Positions 27,868-36,683 of a stretch of DNA of 64,000 nucleotides are shown here, one piece after another; within the stretch, counting starts at the first letter, position 1, and every line of letters starts with the position of its first letter. The position numbers were made by a program, and so were the translations under genes. This DNA comes from Sva-07 sp964651825 (lineage in GTDB: Bacteria; Actinomycetota; Acidimicrobiia; Acidimicrobiales; Ilumatobacteraceae). The notes beneath the pieces are model-generated. The model was not told the origin of the DNA and did no database searches. It was given only the letters and a program-made list of their open reading frames with translations. The DNA is taken from positions 62,001 to 126,000 of the forward strand of contig CAZYWK010000001.1 in assembly GCA_964651825.1 (NCBI GenBank), read 5' to 3'.

Positions 27868-28925
27868 GGGCGCACGCTCGGGCACAGGTCGAAGTATGCG
27901 AGTGAATCGCCGATGGTGCTCGCGCTGAGGACCGCGTGGACACACGCGGTGGCGAACGTGTCGGCGGCAGCGGCGAGCAGGCGATTCAGCTCGGCGATGC
28001 GGGTCGTCGGCTCGCGCAGCCGTGCCGGTTCGCCGGAGATCTCGTGCCGGCCGGTGGCGAGCCCGAAGATCGTGTCGCCGTCGACCATCGAATGGGCCGG
28101 GCGGATCGCTCGGGCCAGCCCGTCGTGGGCGACCGAGGCGAGCTTGCCGACCTCCGCTTTCGAGAGGCGGGCCGACGTGGCCACGACCCCGATCGTGGTG
28201 TTGAGCGCCGCCTGGCCGGTCAGCTGCCCGGTCAACAGCCGGCGTTCGCCCGTGCTCGGCCGCCGGCGCACGAGCGGCGTGGCGACCCATGGCAGCCCCG
28301 AGCGTGGATCGACGACGGAGCCGTTCGCGTTCACCACGGCCAGCGCCCCGACCACGACCTCGACCGGCGCCTCGCCCTCGCCACGATCGAGCGTGACGAC
28401 GCTGCTCGCGGTGCCGACACCGCCCTGCAGGCCACCCGCCCTGGCACCGGACCCGGCGCCCACCGCTCCCCATCTCTGCTGGGCCGCGCGGGCGTTGGCG
28501 GCGGCCCGGCGGCCGAACGCCGGATCGGGCCGATTGGCGAACACCCCGCCCCGGCCGAGATCGAAGATCACCGCGGCGGGCACGACGGGGACCACCAGGG
28601 GAGGGACGGCGTCGGGAGGCCCGACCGGGACCCCGAGGCCCTGCTCTTCCAGCCAGCCGACGACGCCATCGGCGGCGGCCAGGCCATAGGCGCTGCCGCC
28701 CGTCAGGCACACCGCATGGATCAGATCGACCAGGTTGTGCGGCGCGAGCGCATCGGTCTCGCGCGTCCCGGGCCCGCCACCGCGGACGTCGACACCAGGG
28801 GTGGCGCCCTCCGCAACGAGAACGACGGTGGTCCCGGTCTGCCATCCCTTGCCCGTGCGATCGTGGTGGCCGACGCAGACGCCCGGCACATCGGTGATCG
28901 ACCCGAGCGGTGTCGCCGAACCCAT
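27864..28925 (-). CDS. P1-family peptidase (DmpA/aminopeptidase S58)
   Basis: A 353-residue self-processing N-terminal-nucleophile hydrolase. The family layout is visible: N-terminal GSITDVPGVCVGH, the FDLGRGGVFANRPDP region, and GGVGTASSVV, where autocleavage before the Thr would expose the nucleophile (by family analogy). The C-terminal KAEVGKLASVAHDGLARAIRP is typical. ATG 28925 has a TAGTCT hexamer exactly 7 nt upstream. It is followed by panC with a GTGA overlap. Members cleave peptide, amide or beta-peptide bonds; linkage to panC could mean a beta-alanyl substrate, but that is speculation. Confidence 0.85.
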   Translation of the reverse strand: MGSATPLGSITDVPGVCVGHHDRTGKGWQTGTTVVLVAEGATPGVDVRGGGPGTRETDALAPHNLVDLIHAVCLTGGSAYGLAAADGVVGWLEEQGLGVPVGPPDAVPPLVVPVVPAAVIFDLGRGGVFANRPDPAFGRRAAANARAAQQRWGAVGAGSGARAGGLQGGVGTASSVVTLDRGEGEAPVEVVVGALAVVNANGSVVDPRSGLPWVATPLVRRRPSTGERRLLTGQLTGQAALNTTIGVVATSARLSKAEVGKLASVAHDGLARAIRPAHSMVDGDTIFGLATGRHEISGEPARLREPTTRIAELNRLLAAAADTFATACVHAVLSASTIGDSLAYFDLCPSVRP

Positions 28926-28932
28926 TGCGGTG

Positions 28933-28938
28933 AGACTA
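28933..28938 (-). promoter_or_regulatory. leaderless -10 hexamer TAGTCT for the P1 peptidase-panC operon
   Basis: On the minus strand TAGTCT is followed by 7 nt and ATG 28925. No Shine-Dalgarno sequence is present. Confidence 0.55.
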
Positions 28939-28960
28939 GGTGGGGCGATCCCGAAAGTTC

Positions 28961-28966
28961 TACGGT
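28961..28966 (+). promoter_or_regulatory. -10 hexamer TACGGT for the acyltransferase gene
   Basis: TACGGT lies 8 nt before ATG 28975. It supports this start and a nearly leaderless transcript, divergent from the P1 peptidase operon. Confidence 0.5.
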
Positions 28967-28974
28967 GCGCCGCA

Positions 28975-29619
28975 ATGCTCGATCGTCCACGTGAGCCCGA
29001 CACCGTCGTGCACCGGGCACGCACAGCACTGAAGCGGGCTGCAGCCGAGGTCGTGCAGACGACCTGGGAGGCGGTGGTCGAGCTCGGCGCGATCGGGCCA
29101 TCGTCGCGACGTGGCAAGCGCTTCGGGCACTTCGGTGACGACAGCGTGATCTGTTTCCCACCGAACGCCCTGTTCAACGAGGAGTACATCTCGATCGGCT
29201 CCGGCACGATGTTCGGCCCGCAGATCACGTTGTCGGCCGGCATGGTGCCGGGCCAGGAGATGGTGTCGAACCCGGTCATCACCGTCGGTGACCGATGTTT
29301 GTTCGGCAAGGGGTCCGGGATCGTCGGCCACCTCCAGATCGTGATCGGCGACGACGTGTGGACCGGTCACCACGTGTACATCACCGACCAGAACCACGGC
29401 TACGACGATCTCGACCTACCGATCTCCCGGCAGGTGATGCCGGAGCGACCGGTGTCGATCGGGAGCGGATCGTGGCTGGGCCACGGCACCGTCGTCCTGC
29501 CGGGGGCGACGATCGGCCGCCACGTCGTCGTCGGCGCCAACAGCGTCGTCACCGGCGACCTTCCCGACAACTGCGTCGCCGCCGGCGTCCCCGCGCGGGT
29601 GCTGAAGACGATGGAGTGA
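28975..29619 (+). CDS. hexapeptide-repeat acyltransferase
   Basis: A 214-residue left-handed beta-helix transferase of the maltose/galactoside O-acetyltransferase type. After an N-terminal helical stretch, hexapeptide repeats run from about residue 70 (IGSGTMFGPQITLSAG) with the catalytic His in HVYITDQNHGYDD and the C-terminal VGANSVVTGDLPDNCVAAGVPARV. Such enzymes O- or N-acylate sugars or antibiotics using acyl-CoA. No glycosyltransferase neighbours reveal the acceptor. ATG 28975 is supported by the TACGGT hexamer. It ends one base before the convergent 29621 gene. Confidence 0.85.
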   Translation: MLDRPREPDTVVHRARTALKRAAAEVVQTTWEAVVELGAIGPSSRRGKRFGHFGDDSVICFPPNALFNEEYISIGSGTMFGPQITLSAGMVPGQEMVSNPVITVGDRCLFGKGSGIVGHLQIVIGDDVWTGHHVYITDQNHGYDDLDLPISRQVMPERPVSIGSGSWLGHGTVVLPGATIGRHVVVGANSVVTGDLPDNCVAAGVPARVLKTME

Positions 29620-29620
29620 G

Positions 29621-30199
29621 TTACAGGACCGAGCCGCGGGGCGGGGCGCAGCTCGGCATCTTGTTGTCGCCGGCGAAGGTCTCGATGCGCTCGGTGATCG
29701 GCACCGACTCGACCGCGGTCTCGGTGAACGGCCCGTCGACACCACCGCGCAGTTGCTCGGCGTACCGGTAGCGGTCCTGGAGCAGCGTGCGGTAGTCGTC
29801 CTCCCACGCCGGCACGATCGCCTGGCCCTTGGCATCGGAAGGGGTCACCGCGACGACGTCGTCGAGCATCTGTGACAACAGATCGGTCGACCGCACGACC
29901 AGTTCGGCACGCACCGCCAGGTCCGCGGAGGCCTGCGATTCGAGCGCTCGGAGCTGCCCGTCGACCGCGGCGCAGATCTCCTCGGCGCGCGCGGCCCACG
30001 CCCGATCCTCGATCTTGTTGACCGCCGTCTTGGAAGCGAAGAACAACGCCCAGATCCAGAACGTGGCGAAGGCCAGCATCAGCACCACGAACAGGCTGCG
30101 GCGGACGGTCCGCCCGACGGAACTGGGGTTGTCGACCGGCGGGCCCGACCTTGCCGGCTCGCCGAACGGAGCGGAGGACATCTCGGACGCGGGGGTCAC
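29621..30199 (-). CDS. membrane-anchored hypothetical protein
   Basis: A 192-residue protein that I cannot assign. A cytoplasmic N-tail with Pro/Gly precedes a basic RTVRR and one hydrophobic segment (~35-56, SLFVVLMLAFATFWIWALFFA), so it is a single-pass protein with a largely helical, acidic C-terminal domain outside (~57-192). The domain has two Cys (one near AEEICAAV, one in MPSCAPP) that could pair. GTG 30199 is supported by TAGCGT 8 nt upstream; an ATG at 30181 is the alternative. Divergent from the ABC exporter operon by 44 bp. Confidence 0.6.
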   Translation of the reverse strand: MTPASEMSSAPFGEPARSGPPVDNPSSVGRTVRRSLFVVLMLAFATFWIWALFFASKTAVNKIEDRAWAARAEEICAAVDGQLRALESQASADLAVRAELVVRSTDLLSQMLDDVVAVTPSDAKGQAIVPAWEDDYRTLLQDRYRYAEQLRGGVDGPFTETAVESVPITERIETFAGDNKMPSCAPPRGSVL

Positions 30200-30243
30200 A
30201 ACCGACGACGCTATGGGCCGGGACCGCTGGTAGAAACGTCCGG

Positions 30244-32079
30244 ATGGACTCCGCCGATCCGATCGAAGGCGCCGACGCGCCCGCGCGCGGTCGTGCTCGG
30301 CGCAACGCGGCCTTCATCGCGTCACTGGTGCGGGTTCATCCGCGATCGTTCTTCATCGCCGTCGGTGGCGCTGCTGTCTTCGCGCTCTGCACGATCGCGT
30401 CGAGCTTCGCCGTCGGCTGGGTCATCGATCACGTGATCTTCCCCCGATTCGAGGAAGGAGAGGTTGCCACCGCAACCGTGATCGCCGGTATGGGCATGGT
30501 GATCGCCATCGGGCTGGTCAGGGCGTTGGGCGTCGTGATCCGTCGTTCGTTCGCCGGCATCACGCAGTGGCGGATCTCCCAGACGTTCACCAACGACGTC
30601 GTCAGCCGGCTCGTGCGTCAGCCACTGAGCTGGCACGACCGCCGGCCCGACGGCGACCTCGTCCAGCGAGCCGGTGTCGACGCCGAGGGCTCGGTCGCCG
30701 TGATGGCGCCGATCCCGTTCGCCACCTCGACCGTGCTGATGATCGTGGTGTCGACGATCTGGCTGTTCTCGATCGACGTCGCGCTCGGCGTCGTCGCGAT
30801 GGTGTTGTTCCCGACGCTGATCGTGACCAACGTGATCTACGAACGGGCGGTGTCGGCGCACTTCACACGGGCGCAGGATCAGCTCGGCGAGTTCTCCGCC
30901 GGCGTGCACGAGAGCTTCGAAGGTGTGCAGCTCGTCAAGTCGTACGGAGCCGAGGACCGCGAGACCGAACGGCTCGCCGGGCTCGCCGAGCAGGTACGGG
31001 CGTCACGGCTGAAGGCGATCCGGATCCGCAGCTGGTTCGAGGCGCTGCTCGACGTGATCCCGTCGCTCGCCAACATCCTGCTCGTGGTGATCGGCGCCGC
31101 GCGGATCCGCACCGGCGACGTGTCGGTGGGCGAGTTCTCCGGCGCGATCTTCCTCTTCACGTTGCTCGTGTTGCCCCTGCGCCTGATCGGCTATGCGCTG
31201 TCGGAGCTGCCGCGTTCGATCGCGGCGTGGAAACGGGTCCGCACCGTGGCCGAAGAGCCGCTCGAACCGAACCCGGCCGCGGCGATCGGCGTCGCCCCCG
31301 ACGGGGTGGGCATCGCGCTCCACGACGTGTCGTACGTCCACGTCGGCGAGGAGCATCCGGCGCTGCATTCGATCGAGATGTCGGTGCCTGCCGGCTCGGT
31401 CGCCGCGCTGGTCGGCCCGACCGGCTCGGGGAAGTCGACGCTCGCTCTGGTGGTCGCCGGTCTGCTCGCCCCGAGCACCGGTACGGTCGCACTGGCGCCC
31501 GGTACCCGGTCGGTCGTGTTCCAGGAGGCCTTCCTGCTCGGTGGCAGCGTCGGCGACAACGTGCGGATGGGCAGCACGTACAGCGACGGCGAGGTGTGGG
31601 CCGCGCTCGGCATGGCGGCGGCCGCCGACTTCGTCCGCGGGCTGCCGCACGGTCTCGACACGATCGTCGGCGAGCGAGGAGTCAGCCTGAGCGGCGGCCA
31701 ACGTCAGCGGGTGGCGCTCGCCCGTGCGTTGGTGCGCAACCCCAGCCTCCTCGTGCTCGACGACACCACCTCCGCCCTCGATCCGGCCACCGAGGCGACC
31801 GTGCTCGGCAACCTCCGTGCCGGTCTGGCCGAAACATCGGTGCTGCTCATCGCCTCGCGCCCGTCGACGATCGCGCTGGCCGACGACGTGATCTTCGTCG
31901 CCGGTGGCCGGGTCGCCGCGCACGGTACCCATACCGAGCTGATGACGACCGTGGCTGCCTATCGCCAACTGGTGGAAGCGTTCGAATCCGATCGGGCCGA
32001 GGGCGCAGCCGGTGGGATGGGACCGGACGGCGGCGCAGCACTCACACCGTCGATCGGCCACCACGAGGCGGTGTCGTGA
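30244..32079 (+). CDS. ABC exporter, permease-ATPase fusion (degenerate-site subunit)
   Basis: A 611-residue half-transporter: six hydrophobic helices (~35-320) and an ATPase domain (~360-585). ATPase motifs: Walker A GPTGSGKST, signature LSGGQRQR, Walker B LLVLDDTTSALD with Asp where the catalytic Glu should be. The Asp substitution marks the degenerate-site half of heterodimeric exporters of the TM287/288 or BmrCD kind. Its stop overlaps the next gene (GTGA), so both halves are coupled. It probably exports a lipid, peptide or drug; the substrate is unknown. A TAGAAA sits 7 nt before ATG 30244, an imperfect leaderless hexamer. Confidence 0.9.
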   Translation: MDSADPIEGADAPARGRARRNAAFIASLVRVHPRSFFIAVGGAAVFALCTIASSFAVGWVIDHVIFPRFEEGEVATATVIAGMGMVIAIGLVRALGVVIRRSFAGITQWRISQTFTNDVVSRLVRQPLSWHDRRPDGDLVQRAGVDAEGSVAVMAPIPFATSTVLMIVVSTIWLFSIDVALGVVAMVLFPTLIVTNVIYERAVSAHFTRAQDQLGEFSAGVHESFEGVQLVKSYGAEDRETERLAGLAEQVRASRLKAIRIRSWFEALLDVIPSLANILLVVIGAARIRTGDVSVGEFSGAIFLFTLLVLPLRLIGYALSELPRSIAAWKRVRTVAEEPLEPNPAAAIGVAPDGVGIALHDVSYVHVGEEHPALHSIEMSVPAGSVAALVGPTGSGKSTLALVVAGLLAPSTGTVALAPGTRSVVFQEAFLLGGSVGDNVRMGSTYSDGEVWAALGMAAAADFVRGLPHGLDTIVGERGVSLSGGQRQRVALARALVRNPSLLVLDDTTSALDPATEATVLGNLRAGLAETSVLLIASRPSTIALADDVIFVAGGRVAAHGTHTELMTTVAAYRQLVEAFESDRAEGAAGGMGPDGGAALTPSIGHHEAVS

Positions 32080-33908
32080 GCAGCACGATCGACCCGACGA
32101 TGATCGCCCGCGCCGGCACGATCGCGGCGCCGAGCCAGGACTCGGCCGCCCGCATCATCGGTCGCGGCCTGGAGACGGCGCCGATCCTGCGCGAAGGCCT
32201 CGGGGTGACCTGGATGTTCGCGGCCGTCGGAGCGGCGGGCCGGGTGGTCGTTCCGATCCTGATCCAGCAGGCCATCGACCGCGGGATCGACGAGACGACC
32301 GGCGCGGTGCGTTTCGACGTGATCGTGCAGATGGCGCTGATCGGTGCCGTCGCGGTGATCGTGTCAGGGTTCGCGCTCCGCCAGGCGTCGGTGCGGCTCG
32401 GTGAGCGGAGCGAACGGGCGCTCTACGACCTCCGGGAGCGGCTGATCAGCCACATCCACCAGCTGAGCCTCGCCACCCACAACGACGAGCGCCGTGGTGG
32501 GCTGGTCTCGCGGGTCACCAGCGACATCGAGTCGCTCGCCCAGTTCTTCCAATGGGGTGGCCTCGCCTGGCTGCTCGACGGCACGCTGATGCTGATCGTC
32601 TCCGCGGTGATGCTGGCCTACAACTGGCAGCTGGCGCTGATCGCGTTCGCCGTGTCGATGCCTCTGGCGTTCGTGCTGCGCGCCGTGCAGTCGCGGCTGG
32701 TCAAGGCTTACGACACGTCCCGTCACGCCAATGGCGACATGTTGGGCGCCATCGCCGAGGTCGTCTCGGGGGCGCCGACCATCCTCGCCTACGACGCCGG
32801 CGAGGTGCTCGAGGCGCGCGTGCAGGATGCGGTCGAGCACAAGGCGAAGGCCCAGATCAGGGCGTCGCTGATCGGTGCCTTCCTGTTCCCCTCCGGCGAG
32901 ATCTTCTCCGCGTTCACGATCGCCGCCATCGTCGGAGTCGGCGTCTGGATGGGGCCGTCGGAGACCCTCACCGCCGGTGCGCTGGTCGGCTTCATCTTCC
33001 TCACCTACCGGTTCCTGGAACCGATCGCCGAGTTCACCGAGGTGATCGACCAGACCCAGAACGCCGTGGCCGGTCTGCGGCGCGTGCTGTCGGTGCTCGA
33101 CCTCCCGGTGGGGCCGCCGCCGCCCGCCGACCCGATCGCCCTCCCGGTCGGCAAGCTCCGCATCGACGTGCGCGAGGTGACGTTCTCCTACCCGAGCCGT
33201 GACCGTGAGGGCGACGACTCCGCGGTGCTCACAGATCTCACCGTGACGATCCCGGCTGGGCAGCAAGTGGCTCTCGTCGGCTCGACCGGATCCGGCAAGA
33301 CCACGCTCGGCAGGCTGATCGCCCGCTTTGCCGACCCGACGATCGGCACGATCGAGCTCGGTGGCGTTCCGCTCAAGCGCGTCGACCGCGCCGAGCTGCG
33401 TCGCCGGCTGGTGGTCGTGTCGCAGGAGCCGTTCCTGTTCGACGACTCGATCGGTGCGAACGTCGCGTTCGCCGTCCAACACTCCACGCTTGCCGACGTC
33501 GAGCGGGTCGTCGACGAGCTCGGCGTTCGCGACTGGATCGACGCGCTGCCCGAGGGGTTGTCGACCAAGGTCGGCGAGCGTGGCGACCAGCTCTCGGCGG
33601 GGGAGCGGCAACTCGTCGCGTTGTTGCGCGCCGGCCTCGCCGGGCCGGACGTGCTGATCCTCGACGAGGCGACGTCGTCGGTCGACGCGCTGACCGAGGT
33701 GCGCGTGGCTCGTGCCCTCGAACGGCTGGCCGCGTCGCGGACCACCATCGCCATCGCCCACCGCCTCTCGACCGCGGCACGGGCCGACCGGGTGTTGGTG
33801 CTCGAACACGGCCGCCTCGTGGAGGACGGAGCGCACGACGAGCTGATCGCCCACGACGGCCCCTACCGGCGGCTGTACGACGCCTGGGTCTCAGCGACAA
33901 GCGTGTAG
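32076..33908 (+). CDS. ABC exporter, permease-ATPase fusion (consensus-site subunit)
   Basis: The partner half-transporter, 610 residues, with membrane helices ~45-330 and ATPase ~365-600. Walker A GSTGSGKTTLG, Walker B VLILDEATSSVD with a normal catalytic Glu, and an altered signature LSAGERQL. In the heterodimer its Glu pairs with the partner's LSGGQ to make the active site, while its LSAGE pairs with the partner's Asp site to make the degenerate one. GTG 32076 overlaps the stop of the first half. The gene is followed by a long hairpin at 33946-33986. Confidence 0.92.
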   Translation: MSSTIDPTMIARAGTIAAPSQDSAARIIGRGLETAPILREGLGVTWMFAAVGAAGRVVVPILIQQAIDRGIDETTGAVRFDVIVQMALIGAVAVIVSGFALRQASVRLGERSERALYDLRERLISHIHQLSLATHNDERRGGLVSRVTSDIESLAQFFQWGGLAWLLDGTLMLIVSAVMLAYNWQLALIAFAVSMPLAFVLRAVQSRLVKAYDTSRHANGDMLGAIAEVVSGAPTILAYDAGEVLEARVQDAVEHKAKAQIRASLIGAFLFPSGEIFSAFTIAAIVGVGVWMGPSETLTAGALVGFIFLTYRFLEPIAEFTEVIDQTQNAVAGLRRVLSVLDLPVGPPPPADPIALPVGKLRIDVREVTFSYPSRDREGDDSAVLTDLTVTIPAGQQVALVGSTGSGKTTLGRLIARFADPTIGTIELGGVPLKRVDRAELRRRLVVVSQEPFLFDDSIGANVAFAVQHSTLADVERVVDELGVRDWIDALPEGLSTKVGERGDQLSAGERQLVALLRAGLAGPDVLILDEATSSVDALTEVRVARALERLAASRTTIAIAHRLSTAARADRVLVLEHGRLVEDGAHDELIAHDGPYRRLYDAWVSATSV

Positions 33909-33945
33909 AACGCGAGAAGACCCGACCTGAGCCCCCACGCGCTCT

Positions 33946-33986
33946 GTGTCAGCCAACAGTGTGGGTTCCGTGCTGTTGGCTGACAC
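33946..33986. repeat. 14-bp perfect hairpin between convergent genes
   Basis: Arms GTGTCAGCCAACAG (33946-33959) and CTGTTGGCTGACAC (33973-33986) are fully complementary with a 13-nt loop. It sits between the ends of the ABC exporter operon and the DUF2510 gene. No T-run follows on either strand, so it is not a textbook terminator. It resembles the family B hairpins at 55916-56032, which also contain a TTGGCTGCC/ACAA-type arm. Confidence 0.6.
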
Positions 33987-34035
33987 GCAAGCCGTGCGGC
34001 GATGGCTGTCGTGTCTCGAGGGCCGAGCCGATCGC

Positions 34036-34785
34036 TCAATCGAGTTCGAGTTCGATGTCGAGGCCGAAGGGGAGTGGGCCGGTCACGTCGACGATGTCGC
34101 ACTCGACGTCGTCGAGCACGACGCGGCGGAACAGCTCGAACTCCGCGGTTTCGCCAGGGGCCAGGTCGTCGACGGTCGCCCGTCCACGACGGTGCTCGTT
34201 GTCGGTGCCGGGCCGGATGAAGGCGACGACGATGCCGAAGTCCGCATCGACGTCGGACAGGTTGGTGATCTCGCCGCGGACCGTCGCCACCGAACCGCTG
34301 ACCTCGCAGGAGGTGATGCGCGCCTCGTGGTCGGCCGGATTGACATAGTCGTCGACCGCCCGGAGCACGACCACGGAGAAGATCACACCGAGCACGCACA
34401 GCGCGGCTCCGGCGAACCCGGTGACCAGACCGGCGATCGCGAAGCCGCGCGCCCGGTCACCGGACCGCGAACGCGCGAGGCCGATCGCTCCGAACACGAC
34501 GGCCAGCACTGCGCAGATCGCTCCGAACAGCACGACGAACGGCATCCAGGCGATGCTCACCGCGACGATCCCGAGGATCATCGAGGCGAGCGCCAGCCCC
34601 GACCGGGCACCCCGGGTGGATCCGCCCGTCCCGCCGCCCGGGGTCGGTTCGATGCCGTGGGGATCGACGTAGCGGACCCCGTTGACCGACACGTCGGCGG
34701 TCCACACCGTGCCGTTGTGGAACCGGAACTCGTAGCGCAGCATCGGATCGGGGTACCAACCTGGTTGATACGCCGGAGCTGACAT
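34036..34785 (-). CDS. DUF2510/DUF4190-type membrane protein
   Basis: A 249-residue membrane protein. The N-terminal PGWYPDPMLRYEFRFHNGTVWT is the DUF2510 signature. Two pairs of hydrophobic helices follow (~62-130), including a DUF4190-like repeat GLALASMILGIVAVS and ARGFAIAGLVTGFAG, and the C-terminal ~100 residues look extracytoplasmic. The domain beginning ARITSCEVSGSVATVRGEITNL resembles a FxLD/DUF-type beta domain with a short Cys pair. ATG 34785 has TAGCTT 8 nt upstream. Function is unknown; such proteins are common in Actinobacteria. Confidence 0.8.
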   Translation of the reverse strand: MSAPAYQPGWYPDPMLRYEFRFHNGTVWTADVSVNGVRYVDPHGIEPTPGGGTGGSTRGARSGLALASMILGIVAVSIAWMPFVVLFGAICAVLAVVFGAIGLARSRSGDRARGFAIAGLVTGFAGAALCVLGVIFSVVVLRAVDDYVNPADHEARITSCEVSGSVATVRGEITNLSDVDADFGIVVAFIRPGTDNEHRRGRATVDDLAPGETAEFELFRRVVLDDVECDIVDVTGPLPFGLDIELELD

Positions 34786-34835
34786 GCCTGGGCAAGCTAT
34801 CCGCAACCGAACGTGCCGACGCGGGTGCGACTGCT

Positions 34836-34841
34836 TACGAT
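34836..34841 (+). promoter_or_regulatory. leaderless -10 hexamer TACGAT for the phosphatase gene
   Basis: TACGAT then 7 nt then ATG 34849, identical in hexamer and spacing to the TetR gene at 11827-11840. Confidence 0.6.
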
Positions 34842-34848
34842 CGGTGCC

Positions 34849-35526
34849 ATGGAGATCGTCCTGGTGCGCCACGGCGAGCCCGAATGGGTTCGCGAGGGCG
34901 TGAACATCGTCAACCCGCCGCTCACCGAGCGCGGGCGGGCGCAGGCCGAGCGGCTGGCGCAGGTGCTCGCCAAGGAATCGTTCGACGAGGTACTGGTGTC
35001 GCCGCTCGTCCGGGCCCGCCAGACGGCCGCTCCGATCCTGGAAGCGCTCGGACGCGAGGAGCAGATCGACGACTGGCTGGAGGAGATCCGCGACCCGATG
35101 TGGCACGGCACTCCGGCGGAGAAGGCGGCCGAGGCCTACGCCGAGCTGCGCGGCCGACCCGCCGAGCAGCGCTGGACCGGCCTCGAGGGCGGCGAGTCGG
35201 TGCGCGAGTTCGTCACCCGCATCCGCACGGGCGCGGGCAGCTTCCTCGAGCGGCGTGGTGTCATCCGCAGCGAGGTCGACCTGCCGATCTGGCAGATCAC
35301 CGAGCCGGGGGCCCGGATCCTGCTCGTGGCCCACGCCGGAACGAACTCGGTCACCATCGGGCACCTGCTCGGCTTGCAGGCGACGCCGTGGGAATGGGAC
35401 CGCTTCGTGCTCGGCCACACCTCGATCAGCCGGATCGAGGCGATGCCACTCCACGACGGTTTCACGTTCTGCCTCACCAGGCTGAGCGAGGTCGAACACC
35501 TCGCCCCCGACGAACGGACCCGCTGA
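34849..35526 (+). CDS. histidine phosphatase family protein
   Basis: A 225-residue phosphoglycerate-mutase-like phosphatase. The phospho-accepting His is in VLVRHGEPEW at the N-terminus, with LVSPLVRARQTA carrying the second Arg and LLVAHAGTN the second catalytic His. Length suits a branch that acts on small phosphoesters. ATG 34849 is fixed by the TACGAT-7 nt pattern; the frame upstream is not conserved. It sits between a DUF2510 protein and a methyltransferase and shows no pathway link. Confidence 0.85.
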   Translation: MEIVLVRHGEPEWVREGVNIVNPPLTERGRAQAERLAQVLAKESFDEVLVSPLVRARQTAAPILEALGREEQIDDWLEEIRDPMWHGTPAEKAAEAYAELRGRPAEQRWTGLEGGESVREFVTRIRTGAGSFLERRGVIRSEVDLPIWQITEPGARILLVAHAGTNSVTIGHLLGLQATPWEWDRFVLGHTSISRIEAMPLHDGFTFCLTRLSEVEHLAPDERTR

Positions 35527-35551
35527 CCGCAGACACCTCGCCGGTCCGGTC

Positions 35552-35557
35552 TACGGT
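35552..35557 (+). promoter_or_regulatory. leaderless -10 hexamer TACGGT for the methyltransferase gene
   Basis: TACGGT then 7 nt then ATG 35565. The hexamer begins 26 bp after the phosphatase stop, so the methyltransferase has its own start of transcription. Confidence 0.6.
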
Positions 35558-35564
35558 CCTACCG

Positions 35565-36674
35565 ATGGACACTCCGTCGTCGACCGTTCCCGATCCGGAC
35601 CTGCTCAAGCTCTACTCGTTCAACGTGTTCACGCAGCTGAGTGGAGCGGTGACCGCCGGCATGATCCACCTCGGCGACAAGCTTGGCCTGTTCAGCGCGC
35701 TCGCCGCCGCGGACGCGTCGCTGACCGCCGACGAGCTCGCCGCCCGCTGTGGACTCGATGGTCGCTGGGTGCGGGAGTGGGCCTACAACCAGGCCGCGGC
35801 GAAGCTGATCGACGCTGATGCCGTCGACGGCGCACCGGCGGGACAGGAGCGGTTCTCGCTCACCCCCGAGGCGCGAGCGGTGCTCGCCTCGCCGGACCAC
35901 GAGGCGTACGGAATGGGCATGTTTCATCGGTTCCCGCAGACGATGGCCGCACTGGAAGCGATGCCGGAGAGCTTCCGCACCGGGCTGGGCCACGACTACG
36001 ACAGCCATGGCCCGGAGGGTGCGGTGGGCATCGAGCGCAGCTTCGAGCCGTGGAACCGGGCGCACCTGATCCCCGACGTGCTGCCCGCACTCGACGGGGT
36101 CGTCGAGGCCCTCGGCGTCGGGATCCAGGTCGCCGACATCGGTTGCGGCGCCGGGGGAGCGGCGATGATGCTCGCCGCGGCGTTCCCACACAGCCAGATC
36201 GTCGGCTACGACATCTCTCGGTTCGCCCTCGACCGCGCCGAGGAACGTCGTGGGGAGGCCGGTCTCGGCAACGTGCGCTTCGTCGACCCCCGCCACGAGC
36301 CGATCCCCCACGACGGGCGGTTCGGGCTGGTGACGACGTTCGACTGCATCCACGACATGACCGATCCGCAGGGCATGATGCGCACGATCCGGGCTGGCCT
36401 CGGCGACGACGGAACGTGGCTGCTCGTCGACATCAAGGCCCGCGACTCCTACGCGGAGAACGTGGCCAAGAACCCCATGGCGCCGCTGATGTACGGCATC
36501 AGCGTGCTGTCGTGCATGTCATCCGCGCTGTCGAGCACCGACGGGGCCGGGCTCGGCACGCTCGGCCTGCCGGCGAGCCGAGCCCGTGAGATGGCGGAGG
36601 CCGCAGGGTTCACACGGTTCCGTCAACTCGACGTCGACCACTCGATCAACGCGTTCTACGAGATCAGGCCCTGA
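35565..36674 (+). CDS. class I SAM-dependent methyltransferase with N-terminal winged helix
   Basis: A 369-residue methyltransferase resembling mycobacterial Rv2258c-type proteins. The N-terminal ~100 residues form a dimerisation winged helix (DKLGLFSALAAADASLTADELAARCGL). The SAM site is VADIGCGAGGAAMML (~188-202), with DCIHDMTDPQGMM after it. The C-terminus has ARAREMAEAAGF and a DHSINAFYEI end. The acceptor is unknown; relatives act on small aromatic or natural-product substrates. It ends 9 bp before the convergent EthD gene. Confidence 0.85.
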   Translation: MDTPSSTVPDPDLLKLYSFNVFTQLSGAVTAGMIHLGDKLGLFSALAAADASLTADELAARCGLDGRWVREWAYNQAAAKLIDADAVDGAPAGQERFSLTPEARAVLASPDHEAYGMGMFHRFPQTMAALEAMPESFRTGLGHDYDSHGPEGAVGIERSFEPWNRAHLIPDVLPALDGVVEALGVGIQVADIGCGAGGAAMMLAAAFPHSQIVGYDISRFALDRAEERRGEAGLGNVRFVDPRHEPIPHDGRFGLVTTFDCIHDMTDPQGMMRTIRAGLGDDGTWLLVDIKARDSYAENVAKNPMAPLMYGISVLSCMSSALSSTDGAGLGTLGLPASRAREMAEAAGFTRFRQLDVDHSINAFYEIRP

Positions 36675-36683
36675 CGGCCCCGA

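Noticed and set aside
26995..28845. One long minus-strand frame joining panC to upstream sequence
   Set aside because: The upstream part is a shadow of the P1 peptidase; the GTG at 27867 overlapping its stop gives normal PanC.
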